Shown here piece after piece: positions 9,003-17,322 of a stretch of 31,227 bases of DNA; within the stretch, counting starts at the first letter, position 1; each line of letters begins with the position of its first letter. The stretch is from JBBIJH01 sp037446075 (GTDB lineage Bacteria; Bacteroidota; Ignavibacteria; UBA10030; JAHEZR01). Made by a program: the position numbers and the translations under genes. The stretch covers positions 1-31,227 of the forward strand of contig JBBIJH010000014.1 of the NCBI GenBank assembly GCA_037446075.1, given 5' to 3'. The notes under the pieces were generated by a model that was given only the letters and a program-made list of their open reading frames with translations, was not told the DNA's origin and searched no databases.

Positions 9003-10052
9003 ATGGGTAGAAAAAGGCGGATGGTCATCCTTGCGGAAGGGAAATTCAATCCCTTGGATTCGAAGACAGCGAACGGAGCCATTGCCTATCTTCGAGACGA
9101 AGTCGTGGGGGTAATCGACAGCACGAAAGCGGGAAAAACAGTGCGAGAAGTTCTCGGCTATGGCGGCGACCTGCCAGTATTCAGAACACTGGAGGAGTCG
9201 CTTCCATTAAAGCCAAACACACTCTTGATAGGGATTGCCCCGATTGGCGGGCGACTTCCCAACGCCTGGATCAAGATGTTAAAGACTGCGATCACGAATC
9301 GTCTCGACATCATTAGCGGGATGCACACTTTCCTCTCTGACGATGAAGATCTTGTGAGGCTTGCCAGGAAGCACCGCGTGAGAATCATCGACCTTCGGAA
9401 GATTCCGAAATCCCATGAAGTTGTCGCCAAGGGAACCTGGCGAACACGCCGTGCAAAGACGATCTTGAGCGTCGGGTCTGATTGCAACTGCGGTAAGATG
9501 ACCACCGCGCTCCAGATTCACCGTGAATTTCTCCAGCGTGGGCTGAAATCCGATTTCGTTGCGACGGGACAAACGGGCATCCTGATCCGAGGCCGAGGCA
9601 TCGCCGTCGATCATGTCATCAGTGATTATGTCGCCGGTTCGATCGAAATCGAGATCGATCAATCGGACCGTGAGGGCTATGACTACATCTTCGTCGAAGG
9701 CCAAGGCGCGTTGACGCACATGGCGTATTCAGGCGTCACCCTCGGGCTTCTTCACGGCGTTATGCCCGATGCAATGGTTCTATGCCATCAGCCGACCCGC
9801 CTCAAAGACGACTGGGACTTCAGGATTCCCGAGCTTCCAAAACTCGTTGACTTGCACGAGAAGGTGGTTAATTTTTTTAAGCCATCGAAAGTTGTGGGAA
9901 TAGGAATCAGCAGCATTGGTCTCACGGATGAGGAATCAATCCGAGTAGCCGAAACCATCGAGCAGGAGACGGGTCTTCCCGCAATCGACACATTCCGCTT
10001 CGGGGGGAAGAAGCTCGCCGATGCAGTCTTCAACTACTTCTCAAGAAAATAG
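9003..10052 (+). CDS. DUF1611 P-loop protein (possible amino-acid N-acyltransferase)
   Basis: The 349-residue protein matches the DUF1611 architecture: an N-terminal Rossmann-like region (about 1-145) and a C-terminal P-loop NTPase-like domain. The latter opens with the family motif GSDCNCGKMTTAL near residues 157-168 and continues with TGQTGILIRGRG and VEGQGAL. Related characterised members (DgcN type) have been reported to act on D-glutamate by N-acetylation; applying this here is inference. The frame is open from GTG 8937, which would overlap the protease gene. I prefer ATG 9003, preceded by GCGGAGGA at about 8985-8992. It lies 14 nt before lysA, in the lysine/diaminopimelate gene run, so a role in amino-acid or cell-wall metabolism is plausible. 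Confidence 0.85.
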   Translation: MGRKRRMVILAEGKFNPLDSKTANGAIAYLRDEVVGVIDSTKAGKTVREVLGYGGDLPVFRTLEESLPLKPNTLLIGIAPIGGRLPNAWIKMLKTAITNRLDIISGMHTFLSDDEDLVRLARKHRVRIIDLRKIPKSHEVVAKGTWRTRRAKTILSVGSDCNCGKMTTALQIHREFLQRGLKSDFVATGQTGILIRGRGIAVDHVISDYVAGSIEIEIDQSDREGYDYIFVEGQGALTHMAYSGVTLGLLHGVMPDAMVLCHQPTRLKDDWDFRIPELPKLVDLHEKVVNFFKPSKVVGIGISSIGLTDEESIRVAETIEQETGLPAIDTFRFGGKKLADAVFNYFSRK

Positions 10053-10066
10053 ACCCTGCCTCTACG

Positions 10067-11335
10067 GTGTCATACTTCAATTACAAAGAGAACGAGCTGT
10101 ATTGCGAAGATCTCGCACTTCGAGAGTTAGCCGAAGAGTTTGGAACTCCTCTTTACGTCTACAGCAAGAATCAGATCTTAGAGAACTATCGAACAGCCGA
10201 TGCGGCATTCGGTGAGGCAAGTCATCTCATCTGCTATGCGTTGAAAGCAAACTCCAACCTTCCTATCCTGAAGCTGCTTGCGCAGGAAGGGGCAGGCGCT
10301 GAAGTTGTATCGCGGGGCGAACTCTATCTAGCACGAAAGGCCGGCTTTCCGCCAGAGAAGATCACCTATGCCGGGGCCGGCAAGCGGGACGATGAAATCG
10401 AATACGCTTTGAAGGAATCGATCCTCTCCCTTAACATTGAATCGTGGGAAGAGCTTTCTGTTGTTTCGGAGATCGCACAGCGCCTTGGCGTTACTGCTTC
10501 CATCGCAATCAGGATCAACCCGGATATCGACGCAGAGAGTCACCCGTACATTTCTACCGGGCGGAGGATCAATAAGTTCGGGATTGACCGTGACCGAGTC
10601 TTGGATGCGTATCGTCTCGCACGGCAGCTTCCAAACCTGAAGATCCTCGGCATTCATGCACACGTGGGGTCACAAATCACCACCGTCAAGCCTTTTGCGG
10701 AAGCGGCACATCTCCTCGCGGAATTTGCTCAGGAACTCAAGGCGGAAGGCATTGACCTGACCCATATTGACATCGGGGGCGGGGTGGGTGTCGATTATCA
10801 CCGTGCAATCATGCATGAACAATTGCCGACCGAGGCTGTGCCCAACAACGTCCCGGCAACAACGGTCGAGGTTGTCCATGCCATTCTTCCTATCCTACAA
10901 CCAACAGGGTGTACCATTATCTTTGAGCCGGGCCGAGCAATTGTCGCTGAGGCGGGGGTCCTCGTCTCGAAGGTTTTGTTCAAGAAGCAGACGGGAAAGA
11001 AAAAGTTTGTTGTAGTCGATGCGGGAATGAATGATTTGATCCGGCCGAGCCTGTATCACGCGTATCATCAGATTGTCCCTGTCAGTCTTCGGACTGCAGA
11101 GACCGAAGCGGTCGACATAGTCGGACCGATTTGTGAAACGGGCGATTTCTTTGCTGTCGACAGAACAATTCCGGTGGTTACAAGAGGCGATTACGTAGCG
11201 ATTGCCACGGTGGGCGCGTACGGCTTCTGCGCTACTTCGAACTACAACGGAAGACCTCGACCGGCTGAAATCCTCGTCAACGGCGAGAAGTGCCGCGTCA
11301 TCAGGGAACGGGAGACGCTCGAGGACTTGTTATAA
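10067..11335 (+). CDS. lysA: Diaminopimelate decarboxylase LysA
   Basis: This PLP enzyme converts meso-diaminopimelate to lysine and CO2, the last step of lysine biosynthesis. The 422-residue protein is a fold type III alanine-racemase-like barrel. The PLP lysine is Lys60 (CYALKANSNLP), the HAHVGSQI motif lies mid-barrel, and the glycine-rich phosphate loop is in DIGGGVGVDYH. The C-terminal sheet domain carries GPICETGDFF with the catalytic cysteine. The N-terminus (LYCEDLALRELAEEFGTPLY) matches the family when translation starts at GTG 10067, although no strong Shine-Dalgarno is visible. It sits between the DUF1611 gene (14 nt) and asd (18 nt), forming a probable aspartate-family operon. Confidence 0.96.
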   Translation: MSYFNYKENELYCEDLALRELAEEFGTPLYVYSKNQILENYRTADAAFGEASHLICYALKANSNLPILKLLAQEGAGAEVVSRGELYLARKAGFPPEKITYAGAGKRDDEIEYALKESILSLNIESWEELSVVSEIAQRLGVTASIAIRINPDIDAESHPYISTGRRINKFGIDRDRVLDAYRLARQLPNLKILGIHAHVGSQITTVKPFAEAAHLLAEFAQELKAEGIDLTHIDIGGGVGVDYHRAIMHEQLPTEAVPNNVPATTVEVVHAILPILQPTGCTIIFEPGRAIVAEAGVLVSKVLFKKQTGKKKFVVVDAGMNDLIRPSLYHAYHQIVPVSLRTAETEAVDIVGPICETGDFFAVDRTIPVVTRGDYVAIATVGAYGFCATSNYNGRPRPAEILVNGEKCRVIRERETLEDLL

Positions 11336-11353
11336 GGGGAAGAAGAGCAAGCA

Positions 11354-12349
11354 ATGAGAAAAGTGGATGTGACAGTGGTGGGTGCTACGGGCCTGGTGGG
11401 CAGGAAAATGGTCCAAGTTCTCCAAGAAAGGAAATTCCCTGTGGGCAGGCTCGGCCTCTTCGCCTCGAAGCAGTCTGTGGGCAAGGAGCTAGAGTTCAAC
11501 GGAAAGCAATACAAAGTTCAGGAGCTAGATTCAAAGGAGTTTGATGGCTACGAGCTGGCTCTCTTTGCCGCCGGGGCATCCGTCTCAAAAGAGTTTGCAC
11601 CGGAAGCTGTAAGGCGCCAGACGCTCGTAGTGGACAACAGCAGTGCGTTCCGGCTCGAGAAGGATGTTCCACTGGTCGTCCCAGAAGTGAATAAAGAAGC
11701 CATTTTTCACCATCACGGCATCATCGCGAATCCGAATTGCTCTACGATTCAACTCGTCGTAGTCCTGAAGCCACTCCACGATCTCTACAGAATCAAACGC
11801 GTGGTTGTTTCCACGTACCAATCCGTTACAGGTGCAGGGAAGAAAGCGATCGATCAGCTAACGAACGAGATCGCAAAGCAACCTGTACTGAAAAAAAAGT
11901 TTCCGCATGCGATCGCATACAACTGTCTGCCTCACATCGATGAGTTCTCTGAAGATGGCTACACCAAAGAAGAGCATAAGATGATGAAGGAGACAAAGAA
12001 GATCATGGGGGACGACTCGATTCAGATCTCGGCCACCTGCGTGCGAGTTCCGGTGTACGGCGGTCACAGTGAATCCGTAAACATCGAGTTTGAGAAAGGT
12101 TTTGAGGTGAATGAGGTCCGAGACCTTCTTGCCCACTCGCCTGGGATCGTTCTTCAAGATAATCCGAACGAGAACCTCTACCCAATGCCAATTTGGGCAT
12201 ACGAGCGGGACGAGGTGTTTGTCGGCAGAATTCGACGGGATGAAACTCTAAGAAATGGCTTGAATCTCTGGATTGTTGCTGATAACTTGAGGAAAGGGGC
12301 CGCGACGAATGCAGTTCAGATTGCAGAGGCGTGGCTGGCTAATTCATAA
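11354..12349 (+). CDS. asd: Aspartate-semialdehyde dehydrogenase
   Basis: The 331-residue enzyme reduces aspartyl phosphate to aspartate semialdehyde with NADPH, the branch point to diaminopimelate/lysine, threonine and methionine. The N-terminal nucleotide loop is VVGATGLVGRKM (residues 8-19). The catalytic Cys129 lies in ANPNCSTIQ, and the substrate-binding stretch ATCVRVPVYGGHSES follows. Length is normal. ATG 11354 follows a purine-rich GGGGAAGAAGAG. It is placed directly after lysA, consistent with co-expression of the diaminopimelate pathway. The last ~40 nt run close to the redoxin gene, which begins 19 nt after the asd stop. Confidence 0.97.
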   Translation: MRKVDVTVVGATGLVGRKMVQVLQERKFPVGRLGLFASKQSVGKELEFNGKQYKVQELDSKEFDGYELALFAAGASVSKEFAPEAVRRQTLVVDNSSAFRLEKDVPLVVPEVNKEAIFHHHGIIANPNCSTIQLVVVLKPLHDLYRIKRVVVSTYQSVTGAGKKAIDQLTNEIAKQPVLKKKFPHAIAYNCLPHIDEFSEDGYTKEEHKMMKETKKIMGDDSIQISATCVRVPVYGGHSESVNIEFEKGFEVNEVRDLLAHSPGIVLQDNPNENLYPMPIWAYERDEVFVGRIRRDETLRNGLNLWIVADNLRKGAATNAVQIAEAWLANS

Positions 12350-12368
12350 CACCGCAGGAGGATACATC

Positions 12369-12968
12369 ATGAAGAAACTCTTCAGCTTAGCAGTAATAGC
12401 ACTAGTGCTGGCACTTGGCGACAAGTTAGCTGCAAGAGAACCGAAATCCGAAGTCAAGCTCGACGAGAAAGTTCCTAACTTCACCTTGAAGGACTTCACG
12501 GGAAAAGAGCACTCGCTGTACGATTACTTGAAGCACAAAGGGATAGTTGTCATGTTCATTGCAACACAATGCCCGATATCCAATGCCTACAATGAGCGGA
12601 TAGTGAAGCTGTACAAGGACTACACGCCGAAAGGAATTGCAGTCCTGGGAATCAACTCCAACAAACAGGAGTCGATCGAGGAGATAGCGGCGCACTCCAA
12701 GAAGCATGGGTTTGAATTCCCTGTCCTCAAAGACTGGAACAATGTGATCGCCGACAAATTCGATGCAATGGTCACTCCAGAGATTTACCTGATCGATTCA
12801 ACTGGAGTGCTGCGCTACCATGGGCGAATTGATGATTCCCGAAACCCGGGAAAAGTGACGCAGAACGACCTCCGGGATGTTCTGGATGCCTACCTAGCTG
12901 GACAACCTTTGCCGAAGAAAGAGACAAAAGCTTTTGGTTGCACCATCAAGCGTGTGAGTCAATCGTAG
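12369..12968 (+). CDS. Exported AhpC/TSA-type redoxin, single CxxC cysteine replaced
   Basis: The 199-residue protein has a lysine-plus-hydrophobic N-terminal signal (residues 1-22) and then a thioredoxin/AhpC-TSA fold: VPNFTLKDFTGKEHSLYDY, then FIATQCPISNAY, then AVLGINSN. The active-site region has one cysteine (Cys68) in place of a CxxC pair. A second cysteine (Cys191) lies in a C-terminal FGCTIKRV tail. It is likely secreted across the inner membrane or lipid-associated, acting in thiol or peroxide redox chemistry. ATG 12369 is preceded by a strong AGGAGG (12356-12361). A related thioredoxin gene begins 18 nt after its stop, so the two probably work in one exported redox unit. Confidence 0.88.
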   Translation: MKKLFSLAVIALVLALGDKLAAREPKSEVKLDEKVPNFTLKDFTGKEHSLYDYLKHKGIVVMFIATQCPISNAYNERIVKLYKDYTPKGIAVLGINSNKQESIEEIAAHSKKHGFEFPVLKDWNNVIADKFDAMVTPEIYLIDSTGVLRYHGRIDDSRNPGKVTQNDLRDVLDAYLAGQPLPKKETKAFGCTIKRVSQS

Positions 12969-12986
12969 GAGAAAGAGAGGAAGTGC

Positions 12987-13490
12987 ATGAAGAAGTTCGT
13001 AATCGTTGTCTTTCTTCTGCTCGCTGACATCGCTTTGCAACAACTGAGTGCTCAGAGTAAGTCGGTTCCGCTTGTTCCGCTGGACGACAAGCAAGTCGCC
13101 TCGCTTCTTGCCTCTCTGAGAGGAAACGTCGTCCTCGTCAACTTATGGGCCACATGGTGTAAACCCTGCGTGGTAGAATTTCCACACCTTGTGAAACTAC
13201 AGAAGGTCTACGGGAAAAAGGGGCTGAAGGTTGTGTTCATCTCCGTCGACGAAATGGAAGATGCTGAACAATTCGTCCGACCGTTTCTGAAGAAGCAAAA
13301 CGTGAACTTCCGGACGTACATTAAGAATATCGCGGACGACGAGCAATTCATTAACGCGATTGGAAGTGGATGGAGAGGCGCGATTCCGACTACATTTATC
13401 TACGACCGAAAGGGAAAGCAGGTGTCGACACTCATTGGCGCGAGAGACTTTGCTGCCTTCGAGCAGTTGATCAAGCCGCTCTTGGAGTAG
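12987..13490 (+). CDS. Exported TlpA-like thiol:disulfide oxidoreductase
   Basis: This 167-residue thioredoxin-fold protein has an N-terminal signal segment (about 1-22). The canonical redox motif WCKPC lies at residues 57-61 within VNLWATWCKPCVVEF, and a cis-proline loop is visible in the C-terminal half (GAIPTTFIYDRKGK). TlpA/ResA-type proteins reduce disulfides in exported proteins, for example for cytochrome c maturation; the specific client is not shown. ATG 12987 follows a purine-rich AGGAGAAAGAGAGG. It is the last gene before an intrinsic terminator, so it likely closes the xer-to-redoxin transcription run. Confidence 0.9.
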   Translation: MKKFVIVVFLLLADIALQQLSAQSKSVPLVPLDDKQVASLLASLRGNVVLVNLWATWCKPCVVEFPHLVKLQKVYGKKGLKVVFISVDEMEDAEQFVRPFLKKQNVNFRTYIKNIADDEQFINAIGSGWRGAIPTTFIYDRKGKQVSTLIGARDFAAFEQLIKPLLE

Positions 13491-13502
13491 CCAGTCGTAG
13501 AT

Positions 13503-13531
13503 TTGCAAAAATAGCAGAATTTGGTTATTAT
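13503..13531 (+). promoter_or_regulatory. Promoter for the metH/metF-like gene
   Basis: TTGCAA (13503-13508) and TATTAT (13526-13531) are separated by exactly 17 nt, giving 4/6 and 5/6 matches to sigma70 consensus. The same stretch also fits a Bacteroidota-type reading, TTTG followed 20 nt later by TATTATG. Transcription would begin near 13537-13540, inside the left arm of the adjacent terminator hairpin, and run to the ATG at 13585. Confidence 0.5.
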
Positions 13532-13532
13532 G

Positions 13533-13564
13533 AATCCCACTGGAGTTTCTAGTGGGATTTTTTT
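13533..13564 (+). terminator. Intrinsic (rho-independent) terminator
   Basis: A perfect 9-bp stem, AATCCCACT (13533-13541) with AGTGGGATT (13551-13559), closes a 9-nt loop and is followed by a seven-T run (13558-13564). It lies 43 nt after the TlpA-like gene stop and before the next gene. This is the clearest terminator in the window and ends the upstream unit. Confidence 0.85.
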
Positions 13565-13584
13565 ATCCCCCTGAGAAGTCCCGT

Positions 13585-15405
13585 ATGAAGAAGCCTTTCC
13601 GAGAAAGGTTGAGAGAAGGTCCTATCATCTGCGACGGCGCCATGGGAACCGTCCTTGACCTCTACGAGTATCCCGAGCGACCCCACGAGATTCAGAACCT
13701 GAAGAATCCCGACATCGTCGAGCGCATCCATCGTGAATACATCGAGGCCGGCGCAGAGATCATCGAGACGAACACATTCTCAGCAAATCGGTTTCGCCTC
13801 AAGCAATACCACGTCGAGGATAAACTCCACGAGATGAACATCCGCGGAGTGGAGATTGCACGGCAAGCCGCAGGAGATAGAATCTATGTTGCTGGCTCCG
13901 TTGGACCGATCGGACAACTCCTTGAGCCAATCGGGAAGGTGAAAAGAGCACAAGCTCGAGAGGCATTCAAGGAACAGATTGCTGCGCTTCTCGAAGGCGG
14001 AGTGGATTTTCTCATCCTGGAAACCTTCGTCGATCTACGTGAACTCGATGAAGCGATAGCGGCAGCGAAGGAGTTAACCGATCTTCCCATTATCGCGCAG
14101 AAAACATTTCCCGAAGATGGGGCAATCCTCGCAAGCAACTTCCCTATCGAAGTTGTCGAGCACATCATTGCACAGGGAGTCGACGTCGTGGGGGCAAACT
14201 GCACTGTCGGCCCGCAACGGATGTTCAGTCTTATCCGTGCGATGTACAAGGATGGGGTAATCCTTTCAGCCCAGCCGGCTGCAGGGATCCCTACACTTCA
14301 GGATGGCCGCTCCATTTATCACACATCTCCCGAGTATCTCGCGACGTACGCAAAGCAACTCGTCGAAGCCGGGGTAACCCTCGTGGGTGCCTGCTGTGGC
14401 TCAACGCCCGCCCACATCAGGGCCATCTCGGAAGCTGTGCGAGGAGTAAAAGTGGGTCGCCCTGAGGTGAAGGTGAAAGAACCGGCAGCGTCGATTGCCG
14501 TTGAAGTCCCGTCAAGACCTGCGGCCGAGGGACGCTCCCTCTTCGCGCGGAGAATCGGCAAGAAATTCCTTACGACGGTAGAACTGGATATTCCGCGCGG
14601 CCTTGATATGAGTTCTGTGCTGGATGGCGCTGCATATCTGCAGAGGCACGGAATCGACGCCATCAACATCACCGACGGGGCACGGGCGCGACTCCGTATG
14701 AGCTCGCTTGCAATCTCCGTTCTCATCCAACGGGACGTTGGCATTGAGGCGATGACGCATCTCGCTTGCCGCGACCGCAACCTCATTGGACTGCAGGCGG
14801 AACTTCTCAGTGCTCACGCTCTGGGGCTGCGTAATATCCTCTGCATTACTGGGGATCCTGCCATCATCGGTGATTACCCACACGCTACCTCCGTCTTCGA
14901 TGTGGATGCAATTGGACTGATCCGAGCTGTCAAAGCGATGAACGAGGGAAAAGACCTTATGGGCAACTCCATTGGTCAGCCGACTTCGTTCTTCATTGCC
15001 TGCGCAGTAAACCCCACGACAGAAGACATGGACAGAGAAATTGAGCGACTGGAAAAGAAACTCGAAGCGGGAGTGGAAATCGTTTTCACTCAGCCAGTTT
15101 ATCAACTGAAGACCCTTGAAGAATTCCTCCGAAGGACGTCTCACCTGAGGTTTCCGCTTATGCTTGGGATCCTTCCGTTGCGCAGTTATAAGCATGCAGA
15201 GTTTCTCCACAATGAAGTCCCTGGCATCAATATCCCGGAGACGATCCGCGAGAAGATGCGGCATGCAGGAGAAAGGGCAGCCACAGTGGGCGTAGAACTC
15301 GCCGTCGAATTCTTGCGTGAGGCGAAACCCATGGTGCAGGGCGCATATCTCCTTCCACCGTTCAAGAAATATTCCATCGTGCCTGAAATTCTGAGTGCGA
15401 TCTGA
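13585..15405 (+). CDS. Bifunctional homocysteine S-methyltransferase / methylenetetrahydrofolate reductase
   Basis: The 606-residue protein fuses two enzymes. Residues about 1-285 form a homocysteine S-methyltransferase barrel with the zinc cysteines in GANCTVGPQ and GACCGSTPAH; it makes methionine from homocysteine and a methyl donor. Residues about 310-606 form a MetF-like methylenetetrahydrofolate reductase (TTVELDIPRGLD, ITDGARARLRMS, CITGDP, VFTQPVYQL), a flavin enzyme making 5-methyltetrahydrofolate. The arrangement matches Bacillus YitJ-type proteins. The frame is open from 13552, but ATG 13585 avoids the terminator hairpin and gives the family start. It has its own promoter and is followed after 3 nt by a class II aldolase gene. 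Confidence 0.94.
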   Translation: MKKPFRERLREGPIICDGAMGTVLDLYEYPERPHEIQNLKNPDIVERIHREYIEAGAEIIETNTFSANRFRLKQYHVEDKLHEMNIRGVEIARQAAGDRIYVAGSVGPIGQLLEPIGKVKRAQAREAFKEQIAALLEGGVDFLILETFVDLRELDEAIAAAKELTDLPIIAQKTFPEDGAILASNFPIEVVEHIIAQGVDVVGANCTVGPQRMFSLIRAMYKDGVILSAQPAAGIPTLQDGRSIYHTSPEYLATYAKQLVEAGVTLVGACCGSTPAHIRAISEAVRGVKVGRPEVKVKEPAASIAVEVPSRPAAEGRSLFARRIGKKFLTTVELDIPRGLDMSSVLDGAAYLQRHGIDAINITDGARARLRMSSLAISVLIQRDVGIEAMTHLACRDRNLIGLQAELLSAHALGLRNILCITGDPAIIGDYPHATSVFDVDAIGLIRAVKAMNEGKDLMGNSIGQPTSFFIACAVNPTTEDMDREIERLEKKLEAGVEIVFTQPVYQLKTLEEFLRRTSHLRFPLMLGILPLRSYKHAEFLHNEVPGINIPETIREKMRHAGERAATVGVELAVEFLREAKPMVQGAYLLPPFKKYSIVPEILSAI

Positions 15406-15408
15406 CGT

Positions 15409-16173
15409 ATGAGTGACGAGCTCCAGAAAACAATCACCCAGCTTGTCGATGTCTGCCATCGGATCTACGATCGCGGCTACGTGACGGCGACAGATGGTAA
15501 CGTGAGCGCTCGGTTGAGCAACGGCAATATCCTCGCAACGCCCACAGCCGTGAATAAAGGAATGGTGAGTGCGGATGACTTGGTGATCGTGGATCCAAGC
15601 GGCAACTTGCTCTCTGGACTGAGGCGGCCATCCACGGAACTTCAGATGCATTTGTATATCTATCAGCAGAGGCCCGAAGTGCGCGCGGTTGTTCATGCCC
15701 ATCCGCCCTATGCGACAGGATTTGCCACAGCGCGGATCCCGCTAAACGAGTGTCTCTTCCCCGAGGTAATCGTCGGCCTTGGTGCAATCCCTTTGGCTGA
15801 ATATGCGACACCGTCGACAACAGAAGTAGTGGAATCCATTGCACCCCTCGTCCCAAACGCGGATGCAATTCTTCTCTCGAATCACGGAGCGGTAACGTAC
15901 GGCTCAGACCTTCTAGATGCCTACTTCAAAATGGAAAAGCTCGAGCACGCGGCTCATATCACTTTCGTGGCGCGTCTTCTCGGAGGGGAGAAACCGCTCA
16001 CCGAAGAGCAGCTAGAAAAGCTCAGAAAGATCAGCGGGGAAAGTTACGGAAAAGACTTTGGAGAAAAGGTGGCATGCATTCCCTCCAGAGATCAAGGAAC
16101 CACTGAGCGCCTCTACACGACGGACGAACTTCGGGCGATCGTCCGAGAGGTGATCGAGCGGCTCGAAAGATAG
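15409..16173 (+). CDS. Class II (FucA-type) aldolase family protein
   Basis: The 254-residue protein is a zinc class II aldolase/adducin-family enzyme. The catalytic glutamate is Glu77 (RPSTELQM). The zinc histidines are His96 and His98 (VVHAHPPYATG) and His159 (SNHGAV). These sit at a constant offset of +4 from fuculose-phosphate aldolase Glu73/His92/His94/His155, so the active site appears complete. Substrates in this family include fuculose-1-phosphate, ribulose phosphates and methylthioribulose derivatives; the substrate here is unresolved. It starts 3 nt after the methionine/folate fusion gene, implying co-translation. A 45-residue C-terminal extension beyond the core is present. Confidence 0.9.
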   Translation: MSDELQKTITQLVDVCHRIYDRGYVTATDGNVSARLSNGNILATPTAVNKGMVSADDLVIVDPSGNLLSGLRRPSTELQMHLYIYQQRPEVRAVVHAHPPYATGFATARIPLNECLFPEVIVGLGAIPLAEYATPSTTEVVESIAPLVPNADAILLSNHGAVTYGSDLLDAYFKMEKLEHAAHITFVARLLGGEKPLTEEQLEKLRKISGESYGKDFGEKVACIPSRDQGTTERLYTTDELRAIVREVIERLER

Positions 16174-16194
16174 CCGTTTACTCTTTACAAACTC

Positions 16195-17322
16195 ATGAAA
16201 AAAAAGATAAGAGTTGGAGTAATCTTTGGTGGACAATCCAGTGAGCATGAAGTTTCCCTGGTCTCTGCCACTTCTGTGATTCAAGCCCTCGACAAAGAAA
16301 AGTACGAGGTCGTCCCCATTGGCATCACAAAGGAAGGGAAATGGCTCAGCTCTTCTACAACACTCCAGTGCTTGAAGTCTGGAAAGAGGCTGGATGACGC
16401 GCCCGAGCGTGTGTTGCTTCCGGACCCAACTCAAAAAGGGCTTGTGGAATTCCGCAGCGATGGTCTCAGTACCACTCCGGAGCGACTTGATGTTGTTTTC
16501 CCAGTTCTGCACGGACCATACGGTGAGGACGGCACGATCCAAGGGCTGCTAGATGTTGCGAATATCCCGTACGTGGGTGCAGGCGTTCTGGGTTCCGCTC
16601 TCGGGATGGATAAGGTAGTCCAGAAGCAAGTATTCGAACGTGTTGGGCTGCCAGTGCCAGAGTATTGCTTCTTCCTTTACCGGGAGTACAAGGCGGCACC
16701 GACCCGATGGATTCGTGAGATTGAAACAGTTCTCCGGTATCCCTGCTTTGTGAAACCAGCGAATCTTGGCTCAAGCGTTGGCATTACAAAAGCTCACAAC
16801 CGGAAAGAACTGCAGAGAGGGATCAATGAGGCAAGCCAGTATGATCGGAAGATCCTTGTTGAACGCAGCATCGAGAATGCCCGCGAGATCGAGTGCAGCG
16901 TTCTCGGGAACGATGATCCTCGAGTATCCGTGCCCGGTGAGGTGATTCCGTCGAACGAGTTCTACGACTATGACGCAAAATACATAGATGGAAAATCCCA
17001 GATCATCATCCCTGCGCAGCTTCCCGAAAGAGTAAAGAAGAAAGTTCAGGATCTCGCAATCAAAGCATTCAAAGCAATCGACTGTTCCGGGATGGCACGT
17101 GTCGATTTCCTCGTTGTACGCGACACAAACGACATTTACATTTGTGAGGTTAATACAATTCCCGGTTTCACTTCTATCAGTATGTATCCGAAACTGTGGG
17201 AAGCATCGGGCATTCCCTACCCCAAGCTTCTCGATATCCTGATACAATTGGCACTTGAGAGACATCGTGAGCGGGGCCGCCTACGAACTTCATACAAGCC
17301 AAGCCATGATTGGTATAAGTGA
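16195..17322 (+). CDS. ddl: D-alanine--D-alanine ligase
   Basis: This is the 375-residue cytosolic ATP-grasp enzyme that joins two D-alanines for the peptidoglycan pentapeptide. The N-terminus carries the family GVIFGGQSSEHEVSLVSA. The central ATP-grasp region includes KPANLGSSVGITKA, and the C-terminal metal/substrate site lies in ARVDFLV and EVNTIPGFTSISMYPKLW. All key motifs are present. ATG 16195 is 21 nt after the aldolase stop, with little Shine-Dalgarno signal. The 195-nt region after it holds no recognisable gene. Other cell-envelope genes (ftsB-like, dppA-like) lie downstream. Confidence 0.96.
   Translation: MKKKIRVGVIFGGQSSEHEVSLVSATSVIQALDKEKYEVVPIGITKEGKWLSSSTTLQCLKSGKRLDDAPERVLLPDPTQKGLVEFRSDGLSTTPERLDVVFPVLHGPYGEDGTIQGLLDVANIPYVGAGVLGSALGMDKVVQKQVFERVGLPVPEYCFFLYREYKAAPTRWIREIETVLRYPCFVKPANLGSSVGITKAHNRKELQRGINEASQYDRKILVERSIENAREIECSVLGNDDPRVSVPGEVIPSNEFYDYDAKYIDGKSQIIIPAQLPERVKKKVQDLAIKAFKAIDCSGMARVDFLVVRDTNDIYICEVNTIPGFTSISMYPKLWEASGIPYPKLLDILIQLALERHRERGRLRTSYKPSHDWYK

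Noticed and set aside
10053..10066. A lysine riboswitch before lysA
   Set aside because: Only 14 nt separate lysA from the DUF1611 gene, far too short for a lysine aptamer.
12003..12157. Several minus-strand open frames over asd
   Set aside because: They have no domain signal, and asd on the + strand has all its catalytic motifs in frame.
13491..13584. A SAM or other methionine-related riboswitch upstream of the methionine/folate gene
   Set aside because: The leader is under 100 nt and is taken up by a promoter and a simple 9-bp terminator; no riboswitch-type multi-stem layout is visible.
14512..15702. A long open frame on the minus strand (396 residues) opposite the methionine/folate fusion gene
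   Set aside because: It lies entirely opposite well-supported + strand genes, shows no recognisable motifs and has the look of a shadow frame.
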